A stretch of DNA of 64,000 nucleotides, from the NCBI RefSeq assembly GCF_007827595.1, contig NZ_VISR01000001.1, positions 434,001 through 498,000 of the forward strand, read 5' to 3'. The position numbers and the translations under genes are program-made. The notes below the pieces were generated by a model. The model saw nothing but the letters and a program-made list of their open reading frames with translations. It ran no database searches and was not told the DNA's origin. Positions 1 through 8,010 of the stretch are shown here, in pieces. This stretch comes from Streptomyces sp. BK340. GTDB lineage: Bacteria > Actinomycetota > Actinomycetes > Streptomycetales > Streptomycetaceae. How positions within the stretch are numbered: position 1 is the stretch's first letter; every line of letters starts with the position of its first letter.

Positions 1-1
1 G

Positions 2-247
2 CTGCCCCAGGTGACCCAGCCGTTGCTGCTGCTGCGCAGCGCGCGGGACCATGTGGTCCCGGCGGCGGACTCGGTCCGGGTGCTGAGCCGGGTGTCCTCC
101 GTGGACGTAACGGAGATCGTGCTGGAACAGAGTTACCACGTGGCGACGTTGGACCACGATGCGGACCGGATCTTCGAGGAGAGCCTCGCCTTCATCGGCC
201 GGCTCGCACCCAGTGTCGGCAAGGAAGGGACGGCCGCAGTTGGCTGA
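2..247 (+). CDS. alpha/beta hydrolase, C-terminal fragment (gene starts outside the window)
   Basis: The first 81 codons in this frame encode the end of an alpha/beta hydrolase of the carboxylesterase/monoglyceride-lipase kind. The segment RSARDHVVPAADS looks like the loop with the acidic triad residue, and SYHVATLDHDAD looks like the C-terminal catalytic histidine region, with a closing helix after it. The nucleophile region lies upstream of the window. The stop TGA (245-247) overlaps the start of the next gene by 8 bp, so the two are probably co-transcribed and translationally coupled. The substrate cannot be inferred from this fragment. Confidence 0.75.
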   Translation: MPQVTQPLLLLRSARDHVVPAADSVRVLSRVSSVDVTEIVLEQSYHVATLDHDADRIFEESLAFIGRLAPSVGKEGTAAVG

Positions 248-803
248 GCACGACTCCGACCGCGAGGACCGCGAGCCGGACGAGAAGGGCGTGCCCTTCG
301 ACGAGGACGCCGCCTGGCGGGCCATCGTCGCAGGGTACGGCGACGAACCACCGGACCCGCCGGGTTCCAGGCCCTTCAGGCCGGTCGAGGATCTCGCGCT
401 GCCCGAACCCGAGCCCCCGGCCGAGGGCCCGGCCGGCTCCGAGGAGCCGCGGCCCGCGAAGCCGCTCGGCAGCTCGATCTCGTTCGCGCCCGGCGTGGGC
501 CCGCGTGACCACACCCCGCCGGAGCCGTCCGAGGACGACTTCGACGAGGACGACGAGGGCCACTTCGTACCGCCCGAGCCACCGCCGCTGCCGACCGCCG
601 ACACGACCGCGAGGTTCGCCTGGCTCGGGGTCCTCGGCGGCCCGGTGCTGCTCCTGGTGGCCGTGCTGCTCGGCTGGGAGATGACCTGGTGGCTGACGAC
701 CGCCGGGATCGGCGGGTTCCTGGGCGGATTCGCCACGCTGGTGATGCGGATGAAGACGGACGACGACGGGGACGACGAACCGGGACACGGCGCGGTCGTC
801 TGA
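240..803 (+). CDS. conserved membrane protein with acidic N-terminal region
   Basis: 187 aa if translation starts at TTG 240, which follows an AAGGAAGGGA Shine-Dalgarno stretch at about 221-230. The start overlaps the end of the hydrolase gene. Residues 1-120 are Pro/Glu/Asp-rich and probably disordered and cytoplasmic. Two hydrophobic segments follow, around FAWLGVLGGPVLLLVAVLLG and WWLTTAGIGGFLGGFATLVM, then a short acidic tail (KTDDDGDDEPG). No enzymatic motif is visible. I do not recognise a characterised family. It looks like a small actinobacterial membrane protein of unknown role, and a strong hairpin ends the unit just downstream. Confidence 0.7.
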   Translation: MAEHDSDREDREPDEKGVPFDEDAAWRAIVAGYGDEPPDPPGSRPFRPVEDLALPEPEPPAEGPAGSEEPRPAKPLGSSISFAPGVGPRDHTPPEPSEDDFDEDDEGHFVPPEPPPLPTADTTARFAWLGVLGGPVLLLVAVLLGWEMTWWLTTAGIGGFLGGFATLVMRMKTDDDGDDEPGHGAVV

Positions 804-812
804 CAGACCGGC

Positions 813-849
813 TGAGGGCCCGTCCGGAGACGATCCGGACGGGCCCTCA
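813..849 (+). terminator. perfect 16-bp hairpin terminator
   Basis: Arms TGAGGGCCCGTCCGGA and TCCGGACGGGCCCTCA enclose the 5-nt loop GACGA. It lies 10 bp after the stop of the membrane protein gene. There is no U-tract, which is usual for Streptomyces terminators. Confidence 0.85.
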
Positions 850-1015
850 CGCATGTCCGCACGATCGGCCGCCCGCGCCGGACCCGGTGCGCAGCCCGGC
901 TCGCACGGCCGGTGCGCCGAAAAGGGAACCCGATTCCGCCGACCGGCGAAGGAGAGATGAACAACCCGAACAAGCCCAAGCCTTCGAGGCGTTCAGACGA
1001 ACGAAAGGAGCCCCG

Positions 1016-1639
1016 ATGACCGTCGGACCACCGGGCGTCGGCACCCGCGGCAAGGTTCGCGAGGAGAGTGATGCCCGCGTGATCGCGCGGTCCCGGGACG
1101 AGCCCGAGCTGTTCGCCGCCCTCTACGACCGGTACGCCACCGCCGTGCACCGTTACGCGGCCCAGCGGCTCGGTCCCGAGGCGGCGGAGGATCTGATGGC
1201 GGAGACCTTCATCACCGCCTTCCAGCGGCGTCACACCTACGACCTCGGGCGGGACGACGCCCGCCCCTGGTTGTTCGGCATCGCGACGAACCTCATCGGT
1301 CGGCACCGCCGGACCGAGGCGCGCCGGTTCAAGGCGCTCGCGCGGCTGCCGGAGCCGGTGGAGCACGAGGAGCCGGTCGCGGACCGGGCGGTTTCCAGGG
1401 CCGGTGCCACGGGGGTGCGCCGGGAACTGGCAGCCGCGCTGACCGGGCTGTCCGCCCGGCACCGCGACGTGGTGCTGCTGGTGGCCTGGGCCGGCCTCGA
1501 CTACGAGGAGGCGGCCCAGGCCCTCGGCGTGCCGGTCGGCACGGTCAGATCCCGGCTGCACCGGGCTCGCAGCAGATTGCGCGAAGCACTGGGCGGATCC
1601 GATCCGACGGCATTCCGAGAGGCAGACGCCCATGCATGA
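1016..1639 (+). CDS. ECF-type RNA polymerase sigma factor
   Basis: 207 aa. The ATG at 1016 follows an AAAGGAG ribosome binding site. Region 2 is at about residues 30-100: FAALYDRYATAVHRYAAQRL, EDLMAETFITAFQRR, then RPWLFGIATNLIGRHRR, the region 2.3/2.4 pattern. Region 4 at about 140-200 has LSARHRDVVLLVAWAGLDYE and the helix-turn-helix AQALGVPVGTVRSRLHRAR. The next gene starts 8 bp before this one ends, so they are translationally coupled. That gene's product is a single-pass membrane protein with a long extracellular domain, a plausible partner or anti-sigma-like regulator. The target regulon is not visible. Confidence 0.9.
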   Translation: MTVGPPGVGTRGKVREESDARVIARSRDEPELFAALYDRYATAVHRYAAQRLGPEAAEDLMAETFITAFQRRHTYDLGRDDARPWLFGIATNLIGRHRRTEARRFKALARLPEPVEHEEPVADRAVSRAGATGVRRELAAALTGLSARHRDVVLLVAWAGLDYEEAAQALGVPVGTVRSRLHRARSRLREALGGSDPTAFREADAHA

Positions 1640-2642
1640 CATCGACGAACTGCGCGAAGTGAGCGACTGCGCCCCGGGGACTCCCCCGCTCGACGACGCC
1701 ACCCGGCACCGGGTACGGGCACGGCTGGTCGCCGCGATGGGCCGGCCCGCTCCGGTCGTACGGCCGCGGCGCCCCGTCCTGCGCATCGCCCTGACCGGCG
1801 CGCTCGCCGCGGCGGTCGCCGCCGGGGTCCTGGTCGTCCTACGGGACGATGACGGCGCGCACCGGGAGCGGACGGCGAACCCGCCGACGTCGAGTGCGCC
1901 CGCCATGCGGAATGTGAGCGCGCAGATGGTGCTGAACGGGGCCGCCGCCTACGAGCGCAAGCACGAGCGGACGGTCACCCCACGCGACGACCAGTTCATC
2001 TACACCAAGGAGATCATCAAGGAGACCAACCAGAAGACCGGCGGGACGAAGAGCTACGTCGACGAGAACTGGCGCTCGGTGGACGGCTCGAAGCCGTCCT
2101 GGATCATGGAGATCGGCAAGGGGTGGTGGTCGCCGCCGCTCAAGAAGAACGAGAGCGTCTGGCCGCCGCAGGACTGGGGAAGGCTGCGGAAGCTGCCGAC
2201 CGATCCGAAGAGGCTGATCCTCGCGGTCGGCCGCGACGCGGGCATGCCCAGGAAGACCGACTCGCTGGACGACATCACCGACGAGCAGTGGTCGGAGATC
2301 CATTTCAGCCTCGCGGGGCTGCTCAAGCTGGTCCCGGTGATGCCGCAGGGGCTGCGCCCGGCGGCCTACGAGGCGCTGGGCATGGTGCCCGGGGTGAAGG
2401 CGGTGCCGAACCAGCGGGACGCGAAGGGACGCACCGGCGTGGCCATCACGTACGACGACCCCACGGCCCCTGAGGGGGTCGCGAGCTTCGGCGGCTACTT
2501 CATCTTCGACCCGGGGACGTACGCCTTCCTCGGCTTCCGTGACGAGCGCTCCTCGGGCGACGGCCCGGCCATGAAGAAGTACACCCAGCTCTCCTACCTC
2601 GACAGCTGGGCCGTTGTCGGCAAGGCGAAGCAGCGGCCCTAG
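1632..2642 (+). CDS. CU044_5270-type membrane protein coupled to the sigma factor
   Basis: 336 aa. The ATG at 1632 lies inside the end of the sigma factor gene. Residues 1-45 are cytoplasmic (DELREVSDCAPGTPPLDDATRHRVRARL resembles the N-terminus of sigma-partner proteins). A transmembrane helix lies at about 46-68 (LRIALTGALAAAVAAGVLVV). The rest is an extracytoplasmic domain with YTKEIIKETNQ and the closing segment TYAFLGFRDERSS. I recognise this as the family named CU044_5270, which commonly follows an ECF sigma gene in Streptomyces. Its biochemical role is not established. An anti-sigma function is inferred from position only. It ends with TAG at 2640-2642, directly against the stop of the convergent next gene. 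Confidence 0.75.
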   Translation: MHDIDELREVSDCAPGTPPLDDATRHRVRARLVAAMGRPAPVVRPRRPVLRIALTGALAAAVAAGVLVVLRDDDGAHRERTANPPTSSAPAMRNVSAQMVLNGAAAYERKHERTVTPRDDQFIYTKEIIKETNQKTGGTKSYVDENWRSVDGSKPSWIMEIGKGWWSPPLKKNESVWPPQDWGRLRKLPTDPKRLILAVGRDAGMPRKTDSLDDITDEQWSEIHFSLAGLLKLVPVMPQGLRPAAYEALGMVPGVKAVPNQRDAKGRTGVAITYDDPTAPEGVASFGGYFIFDPGTYAFLGFRDERSSGDGPAMKKYTQLSYLDSWAVVGKAKQRP

Positions 2643-3401
2643 CTACGCCGTGGCGGGCACCCTGAGGGCGGCGAGGACCGGAAGGTGGTCCGTGGCCGCC
2701 CTCAGGTCTGCCTCCGTGATCCCCGGCTGCTCCAGCGGCACGCCGCAGCCGAGCACCTCGATGCCCTTCGTGGCGAACACCGCGTCGATGCGCTGGTGGG
2801 GGTCGGCGGGGGTCGAGGTGAACTCGCCGCCCCAGGGGGCGGTGGTCCGGCAGTCCTGGAGGCTGTCGGAGAGGAGCCGGAAGGCGGGGCCGTCGGGGCG
2901 TTCGTTGAGATCGCCGCCGGCGACGGCGTGCTCCACGCCCAGGCCCGCGAGGCGGTCGAGGAGCATGCCTGCCTGCTCGTGGCGCTCGTCCTTCTGCAGG
3001 CTCAGGTGGCAGCTGATCACTCCGAGACGGGCGGCGCCGAAGCGGACCACCGCCGTGGCGAGGCCGCGGCGGTGCAGGCCGGGGGTGAGCGGGAGGAGTA
3101 CGTCCTCCGTGCGCTCGACGGTGGCTCCCAGACTGCACAGGATCGCCGGTCCCGCTGCCGTCGCCCCTCCGGTGAGGATGACCTGGCCGGAGGCCGCCGC
3201 GAGCCGGGCCAGCTTCTTGCGCCAGCGGAAGAAGCGGGGGGCTTCCTGGACGAGGACCAGGTCGGGGGCGCAGGCGGTGATCACCCTCGCCAGGGCCCCG
3301 GTGTCGTCGCGCATCGAACGGATGTTGTAGCCGAGGACCCGGATGACGGCGGAACCATCGGGTTCCGTACGGGAGTTGGGAAGCAGCATGCCGATCAACA
3401 T
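2643..3401 (-). CDS. endonuclease/exonuclease/phosphatase (EEP) family protein
   Basis: Up to 252 aa from ATG 3401. ATG 3389 is an alternative start that leaves more room from the upstream hairpin. EEP-fold signatures are in order: RVLGYNIRSM at the N-terminus, DLVLVQEAPRF (metal-binding Glu), AGGDLNERPDG (Asp/Asn of the active site), RIDAVFATKG, and the terminal DHLPVLAAL (catalytic Asp-His). These are the residues of metal-dependent phosphoesterases such as exonuclease III, DNase I and inositol phosphatases. No signal peptide is obvious, so a cytoplasmic enzyme is likely. The substrate is unknown. Confidence 0.8.
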   Translation of the reverse strand: MLIGMLLPNSRTEPDGSAVIRVLGYNIRSMRDDTGALARVITACAPDLVLVQEAPRFFRWRKKLARLAAASGQVILTGGATAAGPAILCSLGATVERTEDVLLPLTPGLHRRGLATAVVRFGAARLGVISCHLSLQKDERHEQAGMLLDRLAGLGVEHAVAGGDLNERPDGPAFRLLSDSLQDCRTTAPWGGEFTSTPADPHQRIDAVFATKGIEVLGCGVPLEQPGITEADLRAATDHLPVLAALRVPATA

Positions 3402-3402
3402 A

Positions 3403-3447
3403 CGACGATGCCCGCCGTCCCGGGACGGGACGCGGCGGGCATCGTCG
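3403..3447 (-). terminator. 15-bp perfect hairpin between glkA and the EEP gene
   Basis: Arms CGACGATGCCCGCCG (3403-3417) and CGGCGGGCATCGTCG (3433-3447). It follows the glkA stop by 18 bp on the minus strand and ends 1 bp before the first possible ATG of the EEP gene. It should act as the glkA terminator. In any read-through RNA it would crowd the EEP ribosome binding site. Confidence 0.85.
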
Positions 3448-3465
3448 TGGTGGGGCCAGGCCTCA

Positions 3466-4419
3466 CTACATGATCGGGTCGGGCTCGCGGGCCAGGTCGG
3501 CCGCGCCGACGAGGCCGGCCTTGTTGCCGAGTTGGGCGGCGATCACGTCGGCGACCGGACGCCAGTTGCCGCCGACCAGCCAGCGCTTGTAGGACTTGCG
3601 GATCGGGTCGAGGACCAGCTCGCCCTCCTCGGAGAGGCCGCCGCCGACGATGAACGCGGACGGGTCGAAGAGGGAGGCCAGGTCGGCGAGGCCGGCACCG
3701 GCCCAGCGGGCCAGCTCGCGGTAGGAGTCGACGGCGACCAGGTCGCCCTGGCGGGCGGCCATGGAGATGTGCTTGCCCTCGATGCCGTCCGGGGTGCCGT
3801 CTCCGAGGCCCAGCAGGATCTCGGCGTTCTCCGGGGTGGCGTTGGCGCGCTGCTTGGCGTAGCGGACCAGGGCGCGGCCGGAGGCGTACTGCTCCCAGCA
3901 GCCCTGGCTGCCGCAGCCGCACAGCAGGCCGTCCGGGACCATGCGGATGTGGCCGAACTCGGCGGCCACGCCGAAGTGGCCGCGGCGCAGCTTGTTGCCG
4001 ATGATGATGCCGCCGCCGAGGCCGGTGCCGAGCGTGATGCAGATGACGTTGCGGTGGCCCTTGCCGGCGCCGAACTTGTACTCGCCCCAGGCGGCGGCGT
4101 TGGCGTCGTTCTCGACCACGACCGGGAGGCCGGTGCGGGCCTCGACCTTCTCCTTCAGCGGTTCGTTGCGCCAGTCGATGTTGGGGGCGAAGTACACCGT
4201 GGAGCGCTGCCGGTTCACGTAACCGGCAGCGCCGATGCCCACGCCGACGATCTCGTGCCCGGCGCGCGCGCCCTCGACGGCGGAGGCGATGGCGTCCACG
4301 ATCGCCTCGGGCGTGCCCGGGGTCGGCACCTTGTAGGTCGAGAGGATGTTGCCTTCCTCATCGACCACGCCGGCCGCGATCTTCGTGCCGCCGATGTCGA
4401 CGCCGATGGTGAGTCCCAT
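3466..4419 (-). CDS. glkA: ROK-family glucokinase
   Basis: 317 aa, the usual length. It phosphorylates glucose with ATP at the entry to glycolysis and, in Streptomyces, is the kinase tied to carbon catabolite repression (known for GlkA of S. coelicolor). Visible features: the N-terminal phosphate-binding VDIGGTKIAAGVVD, the catalytic Asp in ENDANAAAWGE, the second glycine-rich loop GTGLGGGIIIG, and the ROK zinc site EFGHIRM...CGCGSQGCWEQ with His and three Cys. The ATG at 4419 has GAGGG at a suitable distance. A strong hairpin follows the stop. Confidence 0.95.
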   Translation of the reverse strand: MGLTIGVDIGGTKIAAGVVDEEGNILSTYKVPTPGTPEAIVDAIASAVEGARAGHEIVGVGIGAAGYVNRQRSTVYFAPNIDWRNEPLKEKVEARTGLPVVVENDANAAAWGEYKFGAGKGHRNVICITLGTGLGGGIIIGNKLRRGHFGVAAEFGHIRMVPDGLLCGCGSQGCWEQYASGRALVRYAKQRANATPENAEILLGLGDGTPDGIEGKHISMAARQGDLVAVDSYRELARWAGAGLADLASLFDPSAFIVGGGLSEEGELVLDPIRKSYKRWLVGGNWRPVADVIAAQLGNKAGLVGAADLAREPDPIM

Positions 4420-4486
4420 GAATCCCTCAGTTTCGGTCGAGCCCCGCTACGGCCAACCGTACCCGAGGCCCTGCCCCGGGAGGGCT

Positions 4487-5017
4487 TCAGTCCAGGTCGA
4501 TGCGCTCCCCCGGGCCGGTGCCCTCACCCCGGTCGCGGCGGTCGGACCAGTCGTTCTTCAGGTCGGGCGCGCCGGTGGTCCAGCGGTGCTCCTGGGCCTG
4601 GACCGCGGAGCGGTAGGCGGCCAGCAGTTCGTTGCCGGCCGCGGCGAGGTGGTCGAAGACCTCGGGGTTGCGCTCGATGACGGGCTCGACGGCGGCCTTC
4701 GCCTGCTCGACGACCTGGCGCACCACCTGCTGGGCGGCCGGTCCGGCGACGGCGCCGAGCAGCGGGGACTGGAGACCGGACAGCTTGTCGGCCACGGTGT
4801 CCACGAGTCTGCGCAGTTCCTCGGCGGCGGAGCCGGGGGGCGGGCCCTGCTCGGCGCGGCGGCGGGCCTTCTCGGCGGCCAGGTCCTCGGCGCAGGCCGT
4901 GGCCCAGGCGTCGTCGTCGGTCGCCCTTGCTCGAGCTTCCGACTGCGCTCCGGCAGGGGGCACCCCCACCCCGTGGACCTCCTCGGCCGGGTCGGGTGCG
5001 GGACGGTCTTCGCTCAT
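4487..5017 (-). CDS. DUF5304-type small cytoplasmic protein
   Basis: 176 aa. The ATG at 5017 has AGGAG six bases upstream. The N-terminal 35 residues are low in complexity. The core has DDAWATACAEDLAAEKARRR and a predicted helical stretch (AAEELRRLVDTVADKLSGL, QQVVRQVVEQAKAAVEPVIE), and the tail is charged. I recognise it as the Streptomyces family usually labelled DUF5304, with no known function. It lies between glkA and the ArsA-like ATPase gene on the same strand, so it may share their transcription. Confidence 0.7.
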   Translation of the reverse strand: MSEDRPAPDPAEEVHGVGVPPAGAQSEARARATDDDAWATACAEDLAAEKARRRAEQGPPPGSAAEELRRLVDTVADKLSGLQSPLLGAVAGPAAQQVVRQVVEQAKAAVEPVIERNPEVFDHLAAAGNELLAAYRSAVQAQEHRWTTGAPDLKNDWSDRRDRGEGTGPGERIDLD

Positions 5018-5074
5018 GGCGGACTCCTGACTACGGTTCGCCCCTACGACGTTACCCGAACGGGCGTACGCGGT

Positions 5075-6247
5075 TCAGCGTCCGAAGGCGGGCCACAGGT
5101 CGGGATCGGGGGTGAAGCGGATGCGCAGCTCACCCTCGCGCAGGGCAGCCCCGGCAACGGTGCAGCGGCGCAGGGCGGAGGGAAGCGGAACGATACGCCG
5201 GAAGGGGCCCGCGGTGATCACCAGCTCGTCGCCGCGCCGGATCAGGTCCAGCTCGTCCCGTATCGCGCCGGGCAGCGGGACGTGCCAGACGAGCACGCCG
5301 TCCTCGCCGAGGCGGTCCGAGACGGGCCACTCGACCGGGGCGGGCACGGGGTTGACGCCGGGGACGGCGAGGGCGTGCAGGTCGTCGGTGCCGTGCGGGT
5401 CCCGGCCGAGGTGGGGGACGGTGTGGAGGTCGTACGGCTCGGCCCACTCGGCCAGGGTTTTGCGCTGCTGGGCGAGGAGGCCGGAGAGCCAGGGGTCGGG
5501 GGCGGCGTCGGGCAGGACGCGGTTGGCGATCAGGGCCTCGGTGCGCAGGCCGCGCAGGGCGAGGCCGAGGGTCGCGGTGTGCACGGCGGCGGCGCCGGCG
5601 GGGCCCGGTTCGGCGACCAGGCGTACGGCGGTGCGCCGGTCGGTGAGCACCGCCTCGACGGCGGCCAGCTCGACGTCCCAGCGGGCCGCCGTCTCGTACA
5701 GCCACTCGGCGGGCATGGGGACGCCGGCCAGCCGGCCGAGGACCGGGCGCAGGGCACGGGCCGCCTGCCGCTCGGGCGGGAGCAGACGGCGCAGGTAGCG
5801 GCGCAGCTCCTCGGGGAGGGCGAGCAGGGGAAGGGCCTGCGGGAGGGCCGGGAGGTCGACGACGAGGAGGTCGTAGCGCTCGGAGAGGGCGGCGTCCCGC
5901 AGGGCGCGCAGGAAGGACAGCTCCTCGGCGCCGGGCAGCGGGGTGACCTCCTCGCCGTCCAGCCGGGCGGCGCCGAGGAGGTCCAGGACGTTCGCGGCGC
6001 GGGTCTGGAAGGCGGTGAGGTCCTGCCGGAAGCGTTCCGTGGCGTCGGGGCGCCAGACGGTGAGGTTCCCGGTGACCCCGGTGGGGGCCGGTCCTGTCGC
6101 GGCGCCCAGTGCCGTGCCCGCGGTGTCCGTGCGGTCGGCGCTCAGGAGGAGGGTGCGGGTGCCTTCGCGGGCGGCGTCGACCGCAGTGGCGGCGGCCACG
6201 GTCGTACGACCGCTGCCGCCCGGGCCCGTGATCAGGATGGTGCGCAT
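5075..6247 (-). CDS. ArsA/MinD-like P-loop ATPase
   Basis: 390 aa. The Walker A motif is deviant, at residues 7-15 (ITGPGGSGRTTVAAATA), followed by LLLSADRTD as in ArsA/Get3/SIMIBI ATPases, and YDLLVVDLPALPQ (Walker B region). The C-terminal third (GELRIRFTPDPDLWPAFGR) resembles the small C-terminal domain of actinobacterial ArsA relatives. No CxxC tail-anchor site is apparent. Actinobacteria carry paralogous ArsA-like pairs of unclear function. Arsenite transport is unlikely because no ars genes are near. Confidence 0.75.
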   Translation of the reverse strand: MRTILITGPGGSGRTTVAAATAVDAAREGTRTLLLSADRTDTAGTALGAATGPAPTGVTGNLTVWRPDATERFRQDLTAFQTRAANVLDLLGAARLDGEEVTPLPGAEELSFLRALRDAALSERYDLLVVDLPALPQALPLLALPEELRRYLRRLLPPERQAARALRPVLGRLAGVPMPAEWLYETAARWDVELAAVEAVLTDRRTAVRLVAEPGPAGAAAVHTATLGLALRGLRTEALIANRVLPDAAPDPWLSGLLAQQRKTLAEWAEPYDLHTVPHLGRDPHGTDDLHALAVPGVNPVPAPVEWPVSDRLGEDGVLVWHVPLPGAIRDELDLIRRGDELVITAGPFRRIVPLPSALRRCTVAGAALREGELRIRFTPDPDLWPAFGR

Positions 6248-6329
6248 GAGGGTGAACGGTAACGGAGGGCAGGGGTGCCCGATGCTGCGGCTGCCCGGGG
6301 CGGCGGCAGCAGGACCGGGCGGCCGGAGA

Positions 6330-6770
6330 TCAGCCGGCCGACTCGACCCTCTTCTTCAGGCCCGCCAGAGCGCGGTCGATGATGACCTTCTCCGCCTTGC
6401 GCTTGATCATGCCCAGCATGGGGATCTTGACGTCGACCGTGAGCTGGTAGGTGACCTCGGTGGCGCCCGCGCCGGCCGGCTTGAGGATGTAGGAGCCGTC
6501 CAGCGAGCGCAGCATCTGGGACTTCACCAGGGTCCAGGAGACCTCGTTGCCGCCGGTCCAGGTGTAGCCCAGGGTCTGGTCGTCCTTGATGGCCCCGGCG
6601 TCCATGACGAGGCGGACCTGCTCGGCGCGGCCCTGGTCGTCGGTCTTGAGGACCTCCGCCTCCTTCACCTCGCCGGTCCAGTCCGGGTAGCGGGCGAAGT
6701 CGGCGATCACCGCCATGACGTCGGCCGGAGCCGCCTCGATCGTGATGCTCGAACTGGTGTGTTCCGCCAT
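6330..6770 (-). CDS. SRPBCC (START/Bet v1-like) family protein
   Basis: 146 aa, the whole single-domain length. SSITIEAAPADVMAVIADFARYPDWTGEVKEAEVL is the N-terminal signature of actinobacterial cyclase/dehydrase-type START domains, which bind hydrophobic ligands in a helix-grip fold. The C-terminal helix is IDRALAGLKKRVESAG. GGAGGAG-like purines lie about 12 nt before ATG 6770. It is adjacent to the ArsA-like ATPase on the same strand, an arrangement I recall in related genomes. The ligand is unknown. Confidence 0.8.
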   Translation of the reverse strand: MAEHTSSSITIEAAPADVMAVIADFARYPDWTGEVKEAEVLKTDDQGRAEQVRLVMDAGAIKDDQTLGYTWTGGNEVSWTLVKSQMLRSLDGSYILKPAGAGATEVTYQLTVDVKIPMLGMIKRKAEKVIIDRALAGLKKRVESAG

Positions 6771-6916
6771 CGCCGTGGCTCCTCCAGATACGGACCTAAG
6801 AGTGTGCAGCGTGAAGGCTACCGCGCCGCCGACCTGGAGCCTTCACCCCGTCCTTCACACTGTCCTGCACACCGCCGCCCGTCCCGCGCCCGCCGTCGCC
6901 GCCCGGTCCGTGACGA

Positions 6917-7714
6917 TCACCATTCCAGGGCCCACGGCCTGCCCGTCCCCGCGAAGTGACCCACGTTCACACACTCCGTCGCCCCTATCCGCATCCGGCG
7001 CGCCAGTGGCTGATGGACGTGGCCGAAGAGGGAGTAGCGCGGGCGGGTGCGGCGGATCGCGTCCAGGAGCGCCCGGCTGCCGCGCTCGAAGCGGCGCGCG
7101 ACCGTGTCGTAGACCAGCTCCGGGACCTCCGGCGGGATGTGCGTGCACAGCACGTCCACCTCGCCGACCGCCTCGATCTTCGCCGCGTACTCCTCGTCGT
7201 CGATCTCGTACGGCGTCCGCATCGGGGTGCGCAGTCCGCCGCCCACGAAGCCGAAGGTCCAGCCGCCGATCTCCACCCGCTCACCGTCCAGCACCGTGGT
7301 GCCGGGCCCCGCGTACTCGCTCCACAGGGGCGGCATGTCGACATTGCCGTAGGTGGCGTACGTCGGCGAGGGGAACGCGGCGAACAGCTCGGCGTACTGC
7401 TTGCGCACCGCCTTCTCGATGGCGGTGGCCCGGTCGGAGCCGATGCCGGCCCACAGCCGGGCCCCGAAGGCACGGGCCTCCTCGAAGCGGCGCGCGGTGC
7501 GCAGTTCCACGATGCGGTCGGCGTTCTCCTTGCCGAACAGGTCGGGGAAGATCCCGCGCGAGTGGTCGGCGTAGTCGAGGAAGAGAACGAGGTCGCCGAG
7601 GCAGATCAGGGCGTCCGCACCGTCCCCCGCCCGGGCCAGGTCACGCGCGTTGCCATGCACGTCGCTGACCACATGGACGCGTGTCCTCCGGTTGCCGGAG
7701 CGTGTGGGTGCCAT
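6917..7714 (-). CDS. calcineurin-like metallophosphoesterase
   Basis: 265 aa from ATG 7714. A longer reading frame exists upstream but the homologous part begins at RVHVVSDVHGN. Metal-binding motifs are in order: SDVHGN (D-x-H), CLGDLVLF (GD), YGNVD (GN), LCTHIPPE (GH-like His) and FGHVHQPLARR (GHxH). It belongs to the metallophosphoesterase superfamily that cleaves phosphomono- or diesters. The insertion between motifs 2 and 3 is long, about 75 residues (PDLFGKENADRIVELRTAR...). The substrate is unknown. Upstream sequence is a divergent promoter region shared with the acyl-CoA synthetase gene. Confidence 0.8.
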   Translation of the reverse strand: MAPTRSGNRRTRVHVVSDVHGNARDLARAGDGADALICLGDLVLFLDYADHSRGIFPDLFGKENADRIVELRTARRFEEARAFGARLWAGIGSDRATAIEKAVRKQYAELFAAFPSPTYATYGNVDMPPLWSEYAGPGTTVLDGERVEIGGWTFGFVGGGLRTPMRTPYEIDDEEYAAKIEAVGEVDVLCTHIPPEVPELVYDTVARRFERGSRALLDAIRRTRPRYSLFGHVHQPLARRMRIGATECVNVGHFAGTGRPWALEW

Positions 7715-7903
7715 GACGATCAAGCGTAGGCGCGTGGGGTGTGCGTGAACAGTGGCGACCTCGACCGGGGTTACTCGCCGGTCGCTTGAGCCGTGGACTA
7801 CTGTGCGCGAAGGAACGCCATCCCGTGTGACGCAGCGAACATCTCGTCGGGACCCCCTGTCGTAGAAGCCATACCGGCGGGTAACGTCCGGGCCGTCCAG
7901 TCG

Positions 7904-7936
7904 TGCTCTGGATTTCAACATCTGAATGCCAGAGCA
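7904..7936 (+). promoter_or_regulatory. inverted repeat in the leader of the acyl-CoA synthetase gene
   Basis: TGCTCTGG (7904-7911) and CCAGAGCA (7929-7936) are perfect complements separated by 17 nt of AT-richer DNA. It lies in the 296-bp gene-free stretch between the metallophosphoesterase and the TTG start at 8011. It could be an operator or an RNA hairpin. No regulator site is recognised with certainty, and I see nothing else clear in this interval. Confidence 0.4.
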
Positions 7937-8010
7937 TCCGCCCGAGCCTTGGACCGCACCGTCGCATCACACAGTGTCGTGGCGCCGGCGCCCTATGAGG
8001 AGCAGCAGTC

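Noticed and set aside
5112..5798. Plus-strand frames opposite the ArsA-like gene
   Set aside because: Arg/Ser-rich shadows without ribosome binding sites.
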